A stretch of 64,000 nucleotides of DNA. Origin: Neurospora crassa OR74A. Its lineage: Eukaryota; Ascomycota; Sordariomycetes; Sordariales; Sordariaceae. How positions within the stretch are numbered: the first letter of the stretch is position 1; each line of letters starts with the position of its first letter. A program made the translations under genes and the position numbers. Below the pieces are notes generated by a model, which was not told the DNA's origin, searched no databases, and saw only the letters and a list, made by a program, of their open reading frames with translations. Shown here in pieces: positions 33,403 to 44,038 of the stretch. Where the stretch lies: NCBI RefSeq assembly GCF_000182925.2, contig NC_026501.1:8101917-8165916 (forward strand), in the 5' to 3' direction.

Positions 33403-35180
33403 GGTGGCTGTTTCTGCTTAACTTCCCTTACGGACGTAAGATCAGCAAACAACTTGAGGAGTAGAGGCCTCGAAGGGAGGGCCAGAGGAGAACATGATAT
33501 ACACATGCGCAACCATCCGAGAGACTTTTCAGCTCGGAATCGACTAAGCCTTCTCCGGAGGCTCATATCAAGCCATCGTTTAAACCAAACCGTTATTTCG
33601 TGGGGTGAGAGGGTGGTCCAATGTCTCCGGTCGCCGATCTTTGATACCGAGTCCAAAGGGACGTCCTGCTGCCGGTATTGAAGGGAGACGAGCCTCGACG
33701 TTCGATGATCTCCCCACAAACTGTCCGAACATATTAGGGCCCTGGCTCATGACAAGCAGTGCAAATGGGTGTTGGGTACCCTGGGATACGATCAGATGGG
33801 AGTGACTGGTGCCATTTTCGGACCGTTGCAGTGTCAAACACAGTCTGCTTGCCTTGAGGAGCCAATCCCCCAATGAAGCTAAGCTGCAGCCAGTCGTCTC
33901 AACCGGGAAGAGATGTCTGGGGTGTCTCGCCATAATGGTGTAGATTGCACGCTTGCACGCACTTCTCTTGGACTTCCTCACGGTATGTGGGCTGGTGTTT
34001 GCTTGTTCATCTGCGACAGACGGAGCCCCTGATGACTGCCGCCAATTCCGCCATTCGACGTCAAAGGGGGCGCCACATTGTAACCCATGGAAGCAATGGA
34101 ATCGTCTTTTTTTCCGCCGGGAGATCAATCTATTCCGTTCCTGGGATATGGGGATGGCGATATGCATGGAAGCTCGGCTTACCCGTCCCTTGGATACCGT
34201 TATGTTTCGGATGAGACGTTTCAAGGCTCCTTTGGCAATCACGTTCCTGAAGGGGGCGACGCTTGGAACTTTGAACACGAAAGCGCGATCTCGACGTCCG
34301 TAAGGAAGAATTCAACGGCCGCCGAAGCCTCTTGTAGCCTCGTCGTCGTCGCCGGCAACATCCTAGGCACACAGTCACACCCGCCGCCAATGACAGACAC
34401 TTTGGCATTCTAATGAAGGATCAATGATTGAATGAGTGATTGTTTCAAATGGAGAAGAAGTCTTCATAAGGCTTTTGTTTCCCTTTCATCGGAGTTCTTC
34501 CCGTAGCCTCGGGACGATAGCTGGACGGGGTCTGTGCAATGCTTCTGTTGGTTGTTCTGCTGAAAGCGAATGCCCCTTTTCATGCATATGGCTCCACAGG
34601 AAACGCAGTAACGCTTGAAGCCCACCCTGAAGAACCAAAGAACTTCCAATCTTGGACAATCGCCAACACATGCCCATATTCTGGACGCCAGATAGAAGCT
34701 GCGCCGTTCCGACTTTTATCTTTTGGTTTGATGTACTTGACCGGGGCTGGAACGGCTGACCAAATGGCTTGGTGACGGATCAGATCTTTCTTGCGATATC
34801 TGAACGCCATCACAGTGCCTGAGTGTCGTACGCATTTTCTTGTACTATTCGCCCAATGGTCAAAGCTTTCATTAACATGCCGAACGAGCCCCCAAATTCA
34901 GCTAGGAAGTTGCTAACCCCGTCCGACGCGCATCCGATGGGTCCCATCCCGCCCTTGCGATGACAAACTGAGGAGACCTGTGTCAACAATGGAGTCACCC
35001 CGCGCCAATATCTAACGGGCATTCGACCACGGCGAGAAGAGTGGATATGTCCAAGGGCGCATTAGGCGAGTAAGGCTACTAGTTCGAACCCGGGAGTCTC
35101 CATGCTTCCTTATGGCGACATGATTCCACTTTCTTCATCGATCGACTTGGCGATAACACCATCTCCTCTGTGAAGGTTCA
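33403..35180. other. intergenic between divergent genes
   Basis: About 1.8 kb between the ankyrin gene and the PLP-enzyme gene. A 232-aa minus-strand frame at 33580-34278 has no recognisable domain and mutually overlapping frames on the other strand, so I leave it out. Confidence 0.45.
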
Positions 35181-35188
35181 TATAAATA
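35181..35188 (+). promoter_or_regulatory. TATA box of the PLP-enzyme gene
   Basis: TATAAATA lies 100 bp upstream of the ATG at 35281. An in-frame ATG at 35170 lies upstream of this box, which argues that translation starts at 35281. Confidence 0.5.
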
Positions 35189-35280
35189 GGTTGATAGAAC
35201 AGAGTTTCAGAACTCCAATCAAAGTCCTGACTTTCACCAAGTTGTGCATTTCAGTCCAACAAGTAATCAACATTATTACG

Positions 35281-36632
35281 ATGTCTTCCCCAACCGGGAA
35301 CCCCGTCCTTGACGGCCCCAAAAAGCTCGCCGCGGCCTTCCCTAACAAGGAGCTGTCGATGGCTTCTCTTTCGGTTCACGCCGACGACTACATCAACAAC
35401 CACCAGGCCGTTGCGCCTCCCATGCACGTGTCCACCACCTTTCGCTATGCCGAGAACCCAGACGACTTGAAACCATGGGAGAACCTCAACGTATGCCTCC
35501 TGCTTTCACTCCTCACCTTCTCGTCAAACATTGAAAAAGATCCTCAATCTCAGAATCTCACTAACACGCAACAAAAACACAGCCCAATGCCCCCTATGAC
35601 TCCCACATCTACTCCCGCGACTCGGCCCCCAACTCCACGCGTCTCGAGGCCATCCTAACCTCCCTCCTGGGTGCCCCCGCCCTCACCTACGCCTCTGGCC
35701 TCTCTGCCTTCCACGCCATGATCGTCTTCCTGAACCCCAAGCGCGTCGCCATCGGGGGCGGCTACCACGGCTGCCACGGCATTCTTAAACTCATGAAGAA
35801 GCTGAACGGACTGGAAAAGCTCGAACTCGAGTCCGACGCCGACCTCGCCAAACTCCAACCGGGCGACGTTATCCACGTCGAGACGCCCCTCAATCCCACT
35901 GGCGAAGCCCGCGACCTAGCTTATTACCGGCGCAAAGCCGACGAGCTGGGTTGCTACTTGACCGTGGACGCCACCTTCGCTCCCCCGCCCCTGCAGGACC
36001 CGTTCCAGTTGGGCGTGGACATTGTCATGCACAGCGGCACCAAGTACTTTGGCGGACACAGCGACATGTTGTGTGGCGTGCTGGCGTTCCGGCCGGACAA
36101 GGCTCAGGAATGGCTACCGGCGCTGTTGGAGGAGAGGCTGTACTTGGGCGCAGTACTGGGGAGCTTGGAGGGCTGGCTGGGGGTGCGCAGCCTACGGACA
36201 TTTGAGCTGCGGATCAAGAGGCAGGCGGAGAGCGCGCAGAAGCTGGTGGATTGGTTGGTGGAGGAGAAGGCGAAGGAGGGCAGCCTGGTGAGCGAGTTTG
36301 TGACGAGGATCCAGCATGCTTCACAGCAGCCCGAGGCTAAGGAGGAGGGCAGCTGGCTGCGGAAGCAGATGCCTGGTGGATTCGGACCGGTGTTTTCCAT
36401 ATACCTCAAGTCGGAGCAGCAGGCTAAGAGGTTGCCTAGCAAGCTGCACTTGTTCCACCATGCTACTAGCTTGGGCGGCGTTGAGAGCTTGATCGAGTGG
36501 CGTGCCATGAGCGACTTGGATATTGACAAGAGGCTGTTGCGTATAAGCGTTGGCGTCGAGAGCTGGGATGACCTTAGGGACGATCTTATTCAGGGCCTTG
36601 AGGCGTTGAAGAAGGATCCAAAGGCGCAGTAA
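35281..36632 (+). CDS. cystathionine gamma-synthase/lyase-family PLP enzyme
   Basis: Two exons, 35281-35490 and 35583-36632 (92-nt intron with CTAAC branch point), giving 419 aa. The fold-type I transsulfuration family is shown by APPMHVSTTFRY near the N-terminus, TYASGLSAFHAM (cofactor phosphate loop region), VETPLNPTGE, and SGTKYFGGHSD with the Schiff-base lysine at residue 224. The C-terminal LRISVGVESWDDLRDDLIQG is also typical. Length and the variant active-site residues suggest the YHR112C-like subgroup rather than the main methionine or cysteine pathway enzymes. The substrate is therefore uncertain; a C-S lyase or synthase acting on cystathionine or O-acyl-homoserine is the family expectation. 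Cytosolic. Confidence 0.88.
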
Positions 36633-37003
36633 GTACCAAGATACCACGAGTGATGATCTAAAATATACATGCGAGAAGGTGCAAGATGTAATAATTACTT
36701 GATTCATTAAGTTGTAGTTTTGTCCATCATGTCTGTATATACTGTGTCATAAGAGCAATATCCTCATTACCCAAAAACGCCCAAAAGCCAGAATCCCATA
36801 TCCTGCGTCATCCTCCATGATGGAGTGACGTCCGTCTAGTTGTGCGGTCTAACATTATGCGTGACTTCATTAAGTAGTCCTCCAGCCGAGAGCCCACAGG
36901 TTAAAATGTACGTAAAGCCTGAACATGGCCAAACCCGGCATTATCCGCATCCCAATTTGGTAAGCCAAAAAGAAGAGAAAGAGACTTTTACTTTGAACAT
37001 AAA
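36633..37003. other. short convergent intergenic region
   Basis: About 370 bases between two convergent genes. It holds only their 3' untranslated regions. Confidence 0.6.
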
Positions 37004-38060
37004 TCATGACTGCACCTCCTGTTCCTGCAAGGCAGTGGCAGTGGATGGTCGGTCAGCGACAGGCATAAGCTCTGCCCCCTGTCCGCTCTGTCCCCGCTTC
37101 CGGCCGGGGAGGAATCGCGACATGGCTTGCCCGTTCTCCTTCTCCTTCAGCGGGGTGGCGTTTTCAGGGGCATCGGAACCAAACTTGGAGAAGAAGCCGC
37201 GCTTCTTGGCTGGCTGGGCCTGTTGCTTGTCGTCGTTGAGGCCGACTTCTTCGAAGCTCTCTTCCGGAGTAGAGAAGTCCCGCCTGAAACGATGCTCACT
37301 GAAAACCGACTGTCGCGGCGTGCGTGGGAACCTGGCAGAATCGAGACTCTGGCGCGGTGCGAAAGTGAATTCGCCGGCGGTGGGAGATACGGGGCTCTTT
37401 GCAGATATGTCCTAAAAGTAGGAAAGTGTATCAAGGTCAGCCATCATTTGTGTACGGCGATCATGGGGCTGAAAGCAGGATGGATGCGTCGGAAACATAC
37501 AAAAGACCTCCTATAGGAGTCAAAGGACTCTCTCGAGATGGAGAAGTGTTCAATCTCAGGAACAGCAGTCTTTGTTTCGGTAGAGTTGCGCGACAGGTAT
37601 TTCCTGGGCCAAATCGCTTCTTTCTCGACGGGGGACGGCTGTGATTACCTCTGTCAGATGTCGGCGCTTGGATTGTTTCTCTAAGCCATGCCACATGGGG
37701 ATTTCATTTCATACCGGCAAGTATACACCACTGTCATTGACCACTGAGACCCACAAGACGAGTTAGCATGATGGCGCTTTCTACTGGCATTGACGATGGT
37801 CCAGAGGGGTTAAGGCGGTGTTGGGGTTGGTTGATAGGGGCCTGGTTTGTCATACCACTCATCTTGTAATCGCCAGTATCTTGACCCTTCTTGTTGCTGC
37901 GGATGTTGAAGGCCGACGAGGCTCTAAAACCGACCGTGTTTACCCTCTCGAAGCCAGCATGGGCAAGGTCGGTATTCCCGGCGTCGGAACCGGGGCGGAC
38001 GTTCTCGTCCTGGGTCACGGCAACGCCAAGTCGGCGCGCAAAGGGATTCCGAATTGGCAT
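37004..38060 (-). CDS. conserved fungal protein of unknown function, four exons
   Basis: Four exons on the minus strand: 38060-37856, 37743-37715 (29 nt), 37638-37501 and 37411-37004, giving 259 aa. Donors are GTATGA, GTATGA and GTATGT; all acceptors are AG. The protein begins MPIRNPFARRLGVAV and contains FERVNTVGFRASSAFNIRS, then DTGDYKMSVVNDSGVYLPPS crossing exons 1-3. IEHFSISRESFDSYRRSF and AKKRGFFSKFG follow further on, and the C-terminus is polar. I recall this arrangement as a widely conserved hypothetical protein of filamentous ascomycetes without assigned function. There is no membrane segment, and Ser/Arg/Asp-rich motifs suggest phosphorylation. The exons are short and mostly hidden among longer antisense frames, so the gene is easily missed. 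Confidence 0.75.
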
Positions 38061-39433
38061 GGTGGAGGAGTTTGTTTATTCGCCGTTGGAGAAGTCAACT
38101 CGGATTGGTATACAACGTTAAGGCGTGACGGGGTCCAGAAATAATCGTAGTAAAGACAAGTACGGGACTAGTATGAAACTCGAATGATGCCGCTTTGTAT
38201 TGGAGATACTGAGCGATCCAGTATCTGGTTTGCGATTAAGAGTCCAGGTGTGGGAAGAAAGGTAGGTACCTCTAGGCAATGGGCGGTGGATTCGTCCGAG
38301 TTTTTGTGCCGACTTTCCTCTTCAGAGCTAAAGATGCGACGGAAGGTGCAATGGAAGGGAATTCTAGATGTATTAATGGAAGGATAAATCAGATGAAATC
38401 GGACAAAAGCAAATCAAGGGCAGCGAACATCCCTATTCACTCGAGTCCCTTTCCCTCGGACTGGTTCCCACTCCCAAGCCACTCTCTCCAGGTTCTCAAT
38501 GGTCCGCAATTGTCCTCAAAGACGGTCTGGCCGAAAGGGACCTTCGCGGCCGTTACATAGTGACAATTCCATTGGACGACGGCGCCAAAGAGTGGCACTG
38601 CGGGGCACTCTTCTCCCGTTTTAGTTTGCCAGCTGCACAGACTGCAGTAGCTGACCTGCAGCCTTCAGGGACACTCTAGCGACACTGTGCCTGTGCCATG
38701 GCAGCCATACAGCTTGTCGTCCACATGCGGATACTGCTGACGGGAAAAGCCAAAAAGGGGAATTGCATTGAGTTGGTCCCCCCGCCCCGCTTTTAACTTG
38801 TGCTCCGGGGTGGCGCATAAAAGTGCCCGCTTGTGTATCGTTGATTGGTTGGTGTCAATTGGGTATGTAGGTACAAGGACCTTGTTTAGTTGTAAGTATA
38901 CACTAAAAGTGGTGATGCATCAATCTTTCGAAGAGTTCTAACCTTGAGAGTTGTTATAACAAACGACATACGGCATTCGACAAGATGGTCTCTTTGATGC
39001 TCATCCAGTGCGATCGCATTGTGCGGGGCTCCCAGTGTCATGGCCCAAGGTCATTGATGTGGAGATACGGTGATGACGTTATCCTTTTTCCCAACTCGAG
39101 AACTTTCACCTCGGCAAAATACGCAGTGTAGCAACTAGTGGACTACTGTGTAGGATTTGATTGCACAAGTTAAAAGAAGTCGCCATGTTGCAATACTGCC
39201 TTTTGACGATTCAGAATCTTCATCTTGATCGTGTACATCAGGACAACCTGCCGATTAAGCGGTTCGGAATTTAGATCAACTACCTCGCGAATCCGGCGCA
39301 ACTCGAGAAGGCGGAGTTGACGTAGTTGAACCAACCCGAATACGGATTGTCGTAGTGAAGCCACAATTGTCTTATGTCACCTTATATTGCCGGGTATCTT
39401 GCATATCTTACATGTCCTTTTAGGTGCTCACAT
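38061..39433. other. intergenic
   Basis: About 1.4 kb, the promoter side of the four-exon gene and 3' side of tpa1. Only short frames; no gene seen. Confidence 0.5.
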
Positions 39434-41494
39434 CTAATCGGAACCGGTGCCATCCGGACCATCCGAGAAGCCGTTGAACTCATCGTCTTCCGAGCCTGCC
39501 TCGTCGTCCTCAGCTCCTGCAGCCAACTCCTCCGCATCGGGGTCTTCATCCTGTTCCTCAATCTCGTAACTACCGCTAACGTCCCATCGGTCGCCCTTAG
39601 CAGCGCGGCTAACATACTTGACGAAGCGCAGTGTCCCGCTATCACGGAGCACCAGTGTCATCTTGTTCCAAGCAGCCGCCTGGAAGAAGAGGATGTTGTC
39701 GTCGTCCTCGCTGCTCTTGTAGATGGCCGCATCCTCGTCATCGTCATCGTCACCGGCCATATACACTTCGTGGCCGCCGACTTCCACTGTTTCCTCCTCG
39801 GCCTTTTCAGTCTTTTCAACAGCCTTGCCCTTGCCCTTAGAGCTGCCGTTAGAGGTGGCCTTACCCTTGCCCTTGCCCTTGCCCTTAGCCTCCTCCTCTT
39901 CCGACTCTTCCTCCTCCTCTTCGTCCTCCTCCTCCTCCTCGACATCACCCCATCCATCCGTAGGTGTTAGGCCGATGTTGAGCTCCAGACGAGCTTTACC
40001 ATCATGCCCGGTAGCAAGAGTATAATCCTTACCATGACGAAACCGCCTAGCAAGGAGATCATGACCTTCAATAGTGGATCTTGTTGCCATCTGCAACCAC
40101 AGACGGAACTGCCTGGATGGCAGCAGAACATCCAGCAACTCCTTGATGGGCGAGTCGGGCGCATTTTCCTCGCCTGGCTGCAGATACAAGAAGCGGTGCT
40201 TGTGGGGCGGGCGAGCCACCTTCCAAGCACCAGACTTCTCGATCTCCTCGCTGCCCTCAGGAAGTTTCTTGGCCTCCTGAGCCTCGACATATTCCTTGAT
40301 CTTAGCAGCAAACTTAGGATGCAAAATGTCGGATAAGGTGATGCTGAACTGCTCCTCAAATTGATCGGCAATGTTTTCGATCGTGTCGGGGGTCAAGTAG
40401 GTAGGGGCGAGGTACTTTAAGAGAAACTCCAAGTCGGCTTCGTCGAACGTGTTTTCTTCATCCTCGTTGCTCGACTCCTTCTCTACCTGCACGGGCTTCG
40501 CTACTGGGCGGTCGTACTGATCTGGGTTGCCCTGCAGTTGCATCAAACCACTCTTGTGGGCAGCCTTTTCCTCTGCGCCCTCGACATAGCCATCCTCGCC
40601 GATTTGAGGGATATGAAACCATCCGCTGATAGCCATACGGATGCGGCCACCCTGCTTTTCCAGCTCCTCCTTGGAAGCATGGTATACCTCCTCGACATCG
40701 TGGAAAGATTCTCCGGGTTGGACAGCAAAGAAGGACAACTGATTCCATGCCGGTGGGATAACCTTGACCGGGTCTGGGAGCGGTGTCTTGGCAATCTCGC
40801 CGTCCTTGCCCTCACGGTCCTCGACGGGGAAGAGACGCAAGGCACCACCCCACTCGGGTTTCCAAGGGGTATCGGGATCCGTCAAGTAGAGGATGTAGCT
40901 GACCTTGCGGGAACCAATGACGTCGTCGTGGCACAACAGGTAGCAGCCCGGGGTATAGACATTGATGGCCATATCCGTCTTACGTCCACTCAAGGGACCG
41001 CAGTCGGTGATGTGGGAAACATAGTTGCGGAAGGTCTCCGAGTAGAGAGCGTCGCGAAGGGCGAGAAGAGAGGGCAGCTTGGACAGGGCATCGTCGTCGA
41101 GACCGTCGAGGTTTGCGAGGTCACCGCTTTGGTGGATCTTGTAGATGTCGGTCTCCTTGGGAGTGAAAGAGACATTGTGCTTGATTTCGTCGCGGACCTT
41201 GCGGAGGAGGGAGTCGTCGACTAGCTCGTTGATAACGGCGTGCTTGTAAGGGGTCGAGGAAGCATACTCCTGCGTGTACTCGTTAAGGACGGACTGGTCG
41301 AAAAGCCCCTTGCGGAAACGGGCCTTGGTGTCTTCCGGGGAGAGAGCTGTGTGCGGTGATGCAGGTCAGCCACAACTGGAACCCGGGCGAGCATGGGGGC
41401 CAATGGACGCATTACTGTTCTTCGATTTCTTCAGGCTCTTGGCCGACTTCTTGCTGTCAGACCGTGCCTGATTCTCTGCCTTTCTCTTCACCAT
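39434..41494 (-). CDS. tpa1: Tpa1/Ofd1-type prolyl dihydroxylase (2OG-Fe(II) oxygenase)
   Basis: Two exons, 41494-41416 and 41346-39434 (69-nt intron), giving 663 aa. The start MVKRKAENQARSDSKKSAKS is basic; an in-frame ATG 57 nt further upstream is less likely. The N-terminal oxygenase domain has the iron ligands His166 and Asp168 (LLCHDDVIGSRKVSYIL), the distal His in the ESFHDVEEVYH segment and the 2-oxoglutarate Arg in RMAISGWFH. A second, degenerate double-stranded beta-helix domain follows, as in yeast Tpa1 and human OGFOD1. These enzymes hydroxylate a proline of ribosomal protein uS12 and link oxygen to translation and sterol regulation. Between the C-terminal parts lies a long Glu-rich and Lys-Gly-rich insert (KGKGKGKGKATSNG) absent from yeast Tpa1. 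Confidence 0.92.
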
Positions 41495-42468
41495 CTTGGG
41501 TAGGTCGATTGGCTGGTCTGCACAAATTTCGAGGTGTAATTGAGGAGACAAATGTGCAAGAGCAAATGCAGCAGGAGAAAAACGCTGGCCAGGAAGGTGC
41601 CGTGGGCTGATACATAAGTTATCGCAGCTCTTATCGAACCACTAGAGTGGAGCAGGCTTGCCAAAAATTTTGTCTCCGCCGCTGCATATCGGATCCTCTT
41701 TCCCCACGAAAAAGTGGTCAGAAAGGCAGGGATCGCCAAGTATCGCATGATTTGGCTAATCGATAACGACGCGGTGCGTACCTAACCTAGGTACCTTGGT
41801 GAGCTTGGTTATAGCACCTAAAGTAGCCCAGTACAACTCCTCACTAGAAAAGCTCTTTATATTCCACTTCCACAGAGCAATTCACGTTGGAAACATGAGC
41901 TTCTTTTTTTTTCTTTTTCCAAACAAACAGGAGCTGTGTAAAACTACCCGGGACAATTCGTCTTGACTTGAGCAATAGACTGGATGGTCTCACACGTCTC
42001 TGAACAGTGCAAAATGCTACTAAAGGTGTAGGTCTCATCTACGGAAACGACCTTTAGACTAGCAAGAAGGGAGTAGCTGTTCTCATCCCTCGGGTCTGAT
42101 TGCGTCTGTTGTATTTCAAGTTGTTGTGCATCGTTTGTATGGGCGACATCGTATAAGGCTTGAGAGACAGGCTTCTTTGATTCTCAGTACATGAATTTCT
42201 TTGAATTGGCCAAATATTCCGTTGTTGAGCATACACAACCTAATCTACATTCCTTTTTATCCACAGTCGAGCCACACAAGGTACAGAGGATTGCGGATTG
42301 TGGGCGAAGGGTCAGTGACATATACACTGAACTGCAAGGTGAAGGAAGCAGCGTCTACTCGTCAGATGCAAGCCATGGAGAAAGAAGGCGCTTTTAGATT
42401 TGGCGAGTACGTTCCCCCACTCGCTCCCCTTCCATACTATTTCCTCAGGTTATTACTAGGTATCTTTC
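41495..42468. other. intergenic between tpa1 and rpe
   Basis: About 970 bases. An ACCTAGGTACC motif lies at 41785-41795. No gene seen. Confidence 0.5.
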
Positions 42469-43458
42469 TTATAGCTTGCCGTTCCTCTTCTCGACAGCCT
42501 CACGAAGTAGCGCAATGACCTCAGAAGGATCCTGGGCACCGAAGACGGCGCTTCCGGCTACAATGACATTCGCACCTGCGTCTGCCGCCTGGTCGATGGT
42601 GCTGGGTCCAAGGCCGCCGTCGACCTCAATGTTCAGCTCGGGATACCGCTTCCTGAGCTCTTGAACCTTGGGCAGTTCGGAAGCCATGAACTTCTGTCCA
42701 CCGAAGCCAGGCTCCACTGTCATGATGAGGACCATCTGCCAAACAGGGGTGTTTAGTATGTGCCTTTCTCCTTCCCCTTTGACTCTGCAAGGTCTTCACT
42801 CTTCGCGACAAGCCAGTCCAACATTGGAGGATAGACCAATATCAAGTAAGGGGCATGGGCATGGGCATGAGTAAACTTACATCCGGTCTCTCCTTGGGGT
42901 CCTCGGACTCCAAGATCTCCCAGAGAACATCAACAGAAGTCGCGGGCTTAAGGGCAATACCCGCAAGCATGCCCTGGTCGTGGATGTACTTGATCAGCTC
43001 CTTGGGGCTGGTCTTCTTGTCCGACTTGGCCTCGGGCGACTCAGCGGCTGTCGAGAAGGCGGCCTCATAGTGGAAGCAGTACAGATCGCAACCGGCCTTC
43101 TTGAACTCCTTGACCCATTTCTTGGGCTCGGCAATCATCATGTGGCAGTCGAAGGTGCCCTTGCCGTAGGCCTCGGTTGGCTTCTCAACGTGGCCGCGAA
43201 TTTTGGCGACGATGGGAGGGCCCCACGTTAGGTTGGGGACGAAGTGGCCATCCCTTGTGTTTGGTGTTAGCTGATGTTCTTTTCCCATGGTGGGGGGGGG
43301 GGGGGGGGGGGGGGGGCAATGGAATACGATCAGCTTTCTTACATGATATCGACATGGAGCCAGTCGGCGCCCTGGCTGATTGTCTTGGAGCAGTCATGGC
43401 CTAGGTTGGCAAAGTCGGCCGACAGAATGGAGGGTGCGATGATTGCTTTGGGTGCCAT
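42469..43458 (-). CDS. rpe1: ribulose-phosphate 3-epimerase
   Basis: Three exons: 43458-43343, 43253-42881 and 42735-42469, giving 251 aa. Signatures in order are [25 protein letters not shown]-type metal site (here [16 protein letters not shown], split by intron 1), [19 protein letters not shown] and [12 protein letters not shown]. The enzyme interconverts ribulose 5-phosphate and xylulose 5-phosphate in the pentose phosphate pathway, in the cytosol. A Lys/Ser/Glu-rich loop after FHYEAAF makes it slightly longer than the yeast enzyme (238 aa). Intron 1 (89 nt) contains a 25-nt homopolymer (G on the plus strand). The gene is divergent from the questin-oxidase-like gene with 580 bp between the starts. 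Confidence 0.95.
43292..43316. repeat. poly(G) tract, 25 nt, inside rpe1 intron 1
   Basis: G run on the plus strand, C run in the sense of rpe1. It sits between the donor and the CTAAC branch point of an 89-nt intron. Confidence 0.9.
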
Positions 43459-44038
43459 TGTGAATGTGTAAATTTCGTGTTGAGGAGTGTGATGTTGATC
43501 GAATAAGACGATATCGCGGTTTGAGCTGGATGACTCTGCCAATTCGGTCTATTCCTACATTGACCTAGCGGAACGGGACGGGATATGTAGATGATGGATC
43601 TGAAGGTCCCGATGACGGATGGGTCCCCCTTTCCACATCCACATGGCGGAAGAGGGGCATGATGGTTCGCCGACCCGGCCGGTTCTGTCCCGACAACGGT
43701 GGAGCTTAAACGGAGCGAAAGTGGGGAATCAAGAGCCTGGCAATGACGACAGCGGGGAAGCCAGCGAGGTGAGTGGCAGCTGGCTGTCGAATGGGGTTGA
43801 CCGACAGGCCCAGCTGCCGTTGACATCAGTGGAATCCCAACTGAAAGGCTCCCAACAAAAATTGCTATGTATCCAGCGCCGGGATGTCTCATATCGCCTG
43901 AGAGCTTCCGGTCATGATTGAGTTCCAGTCTCCATGTGATTGCAGTGGCGTTTTTTTGTTCATCCACACCAACCTAACATCCCGTTTCGCAATCAATCTC
44001 CCATCGAAATAGTAGACAGAGAACAACAGGCACATCAC
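43459..44038. promoter_or_regulatory. bidirectional promoter region of rpe1 and the questin-oxidase-like gene
   Basis: The 580 bp between the divergent start codons must hold both promoters. I see no clear TATA box, and no gene in either direction. Confidence 0.5.

Noticed and set aside
33580-34278. 232-aa minus-strand open frame upstream of the ankyrin gene
   Set aside because: No domain, low-quality composition and extensive opposite-strand frames over the same bases; likely chance.
35075-35110. GTTCGAACC element like a tRNA T-loop
   Set aside because: The flanking five bases do not pair and there is no A-box at a suitable distance on that strand.
35170-35280. In-frame upstream ATG extending the PLP enzyme by 37 residues
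   Set aside because: A TATA box lies between this ATG and the next one, so the upstream ATG is unlikely to be in the transcript.
38940-38980. Minus-strand ATGCC followed by GTATGT, resembling the first exon of the small-gene family
   Set aside because: No 20-nt microexon with the x-I-x-F pattern and no family core follows on that strand.
39374-41224. 198-aa and 228-aa plus-strand frames over tpa1
   Set aside because: Antisense shadows caused by the repetitive acidic and Lys-Gly coding sequence.
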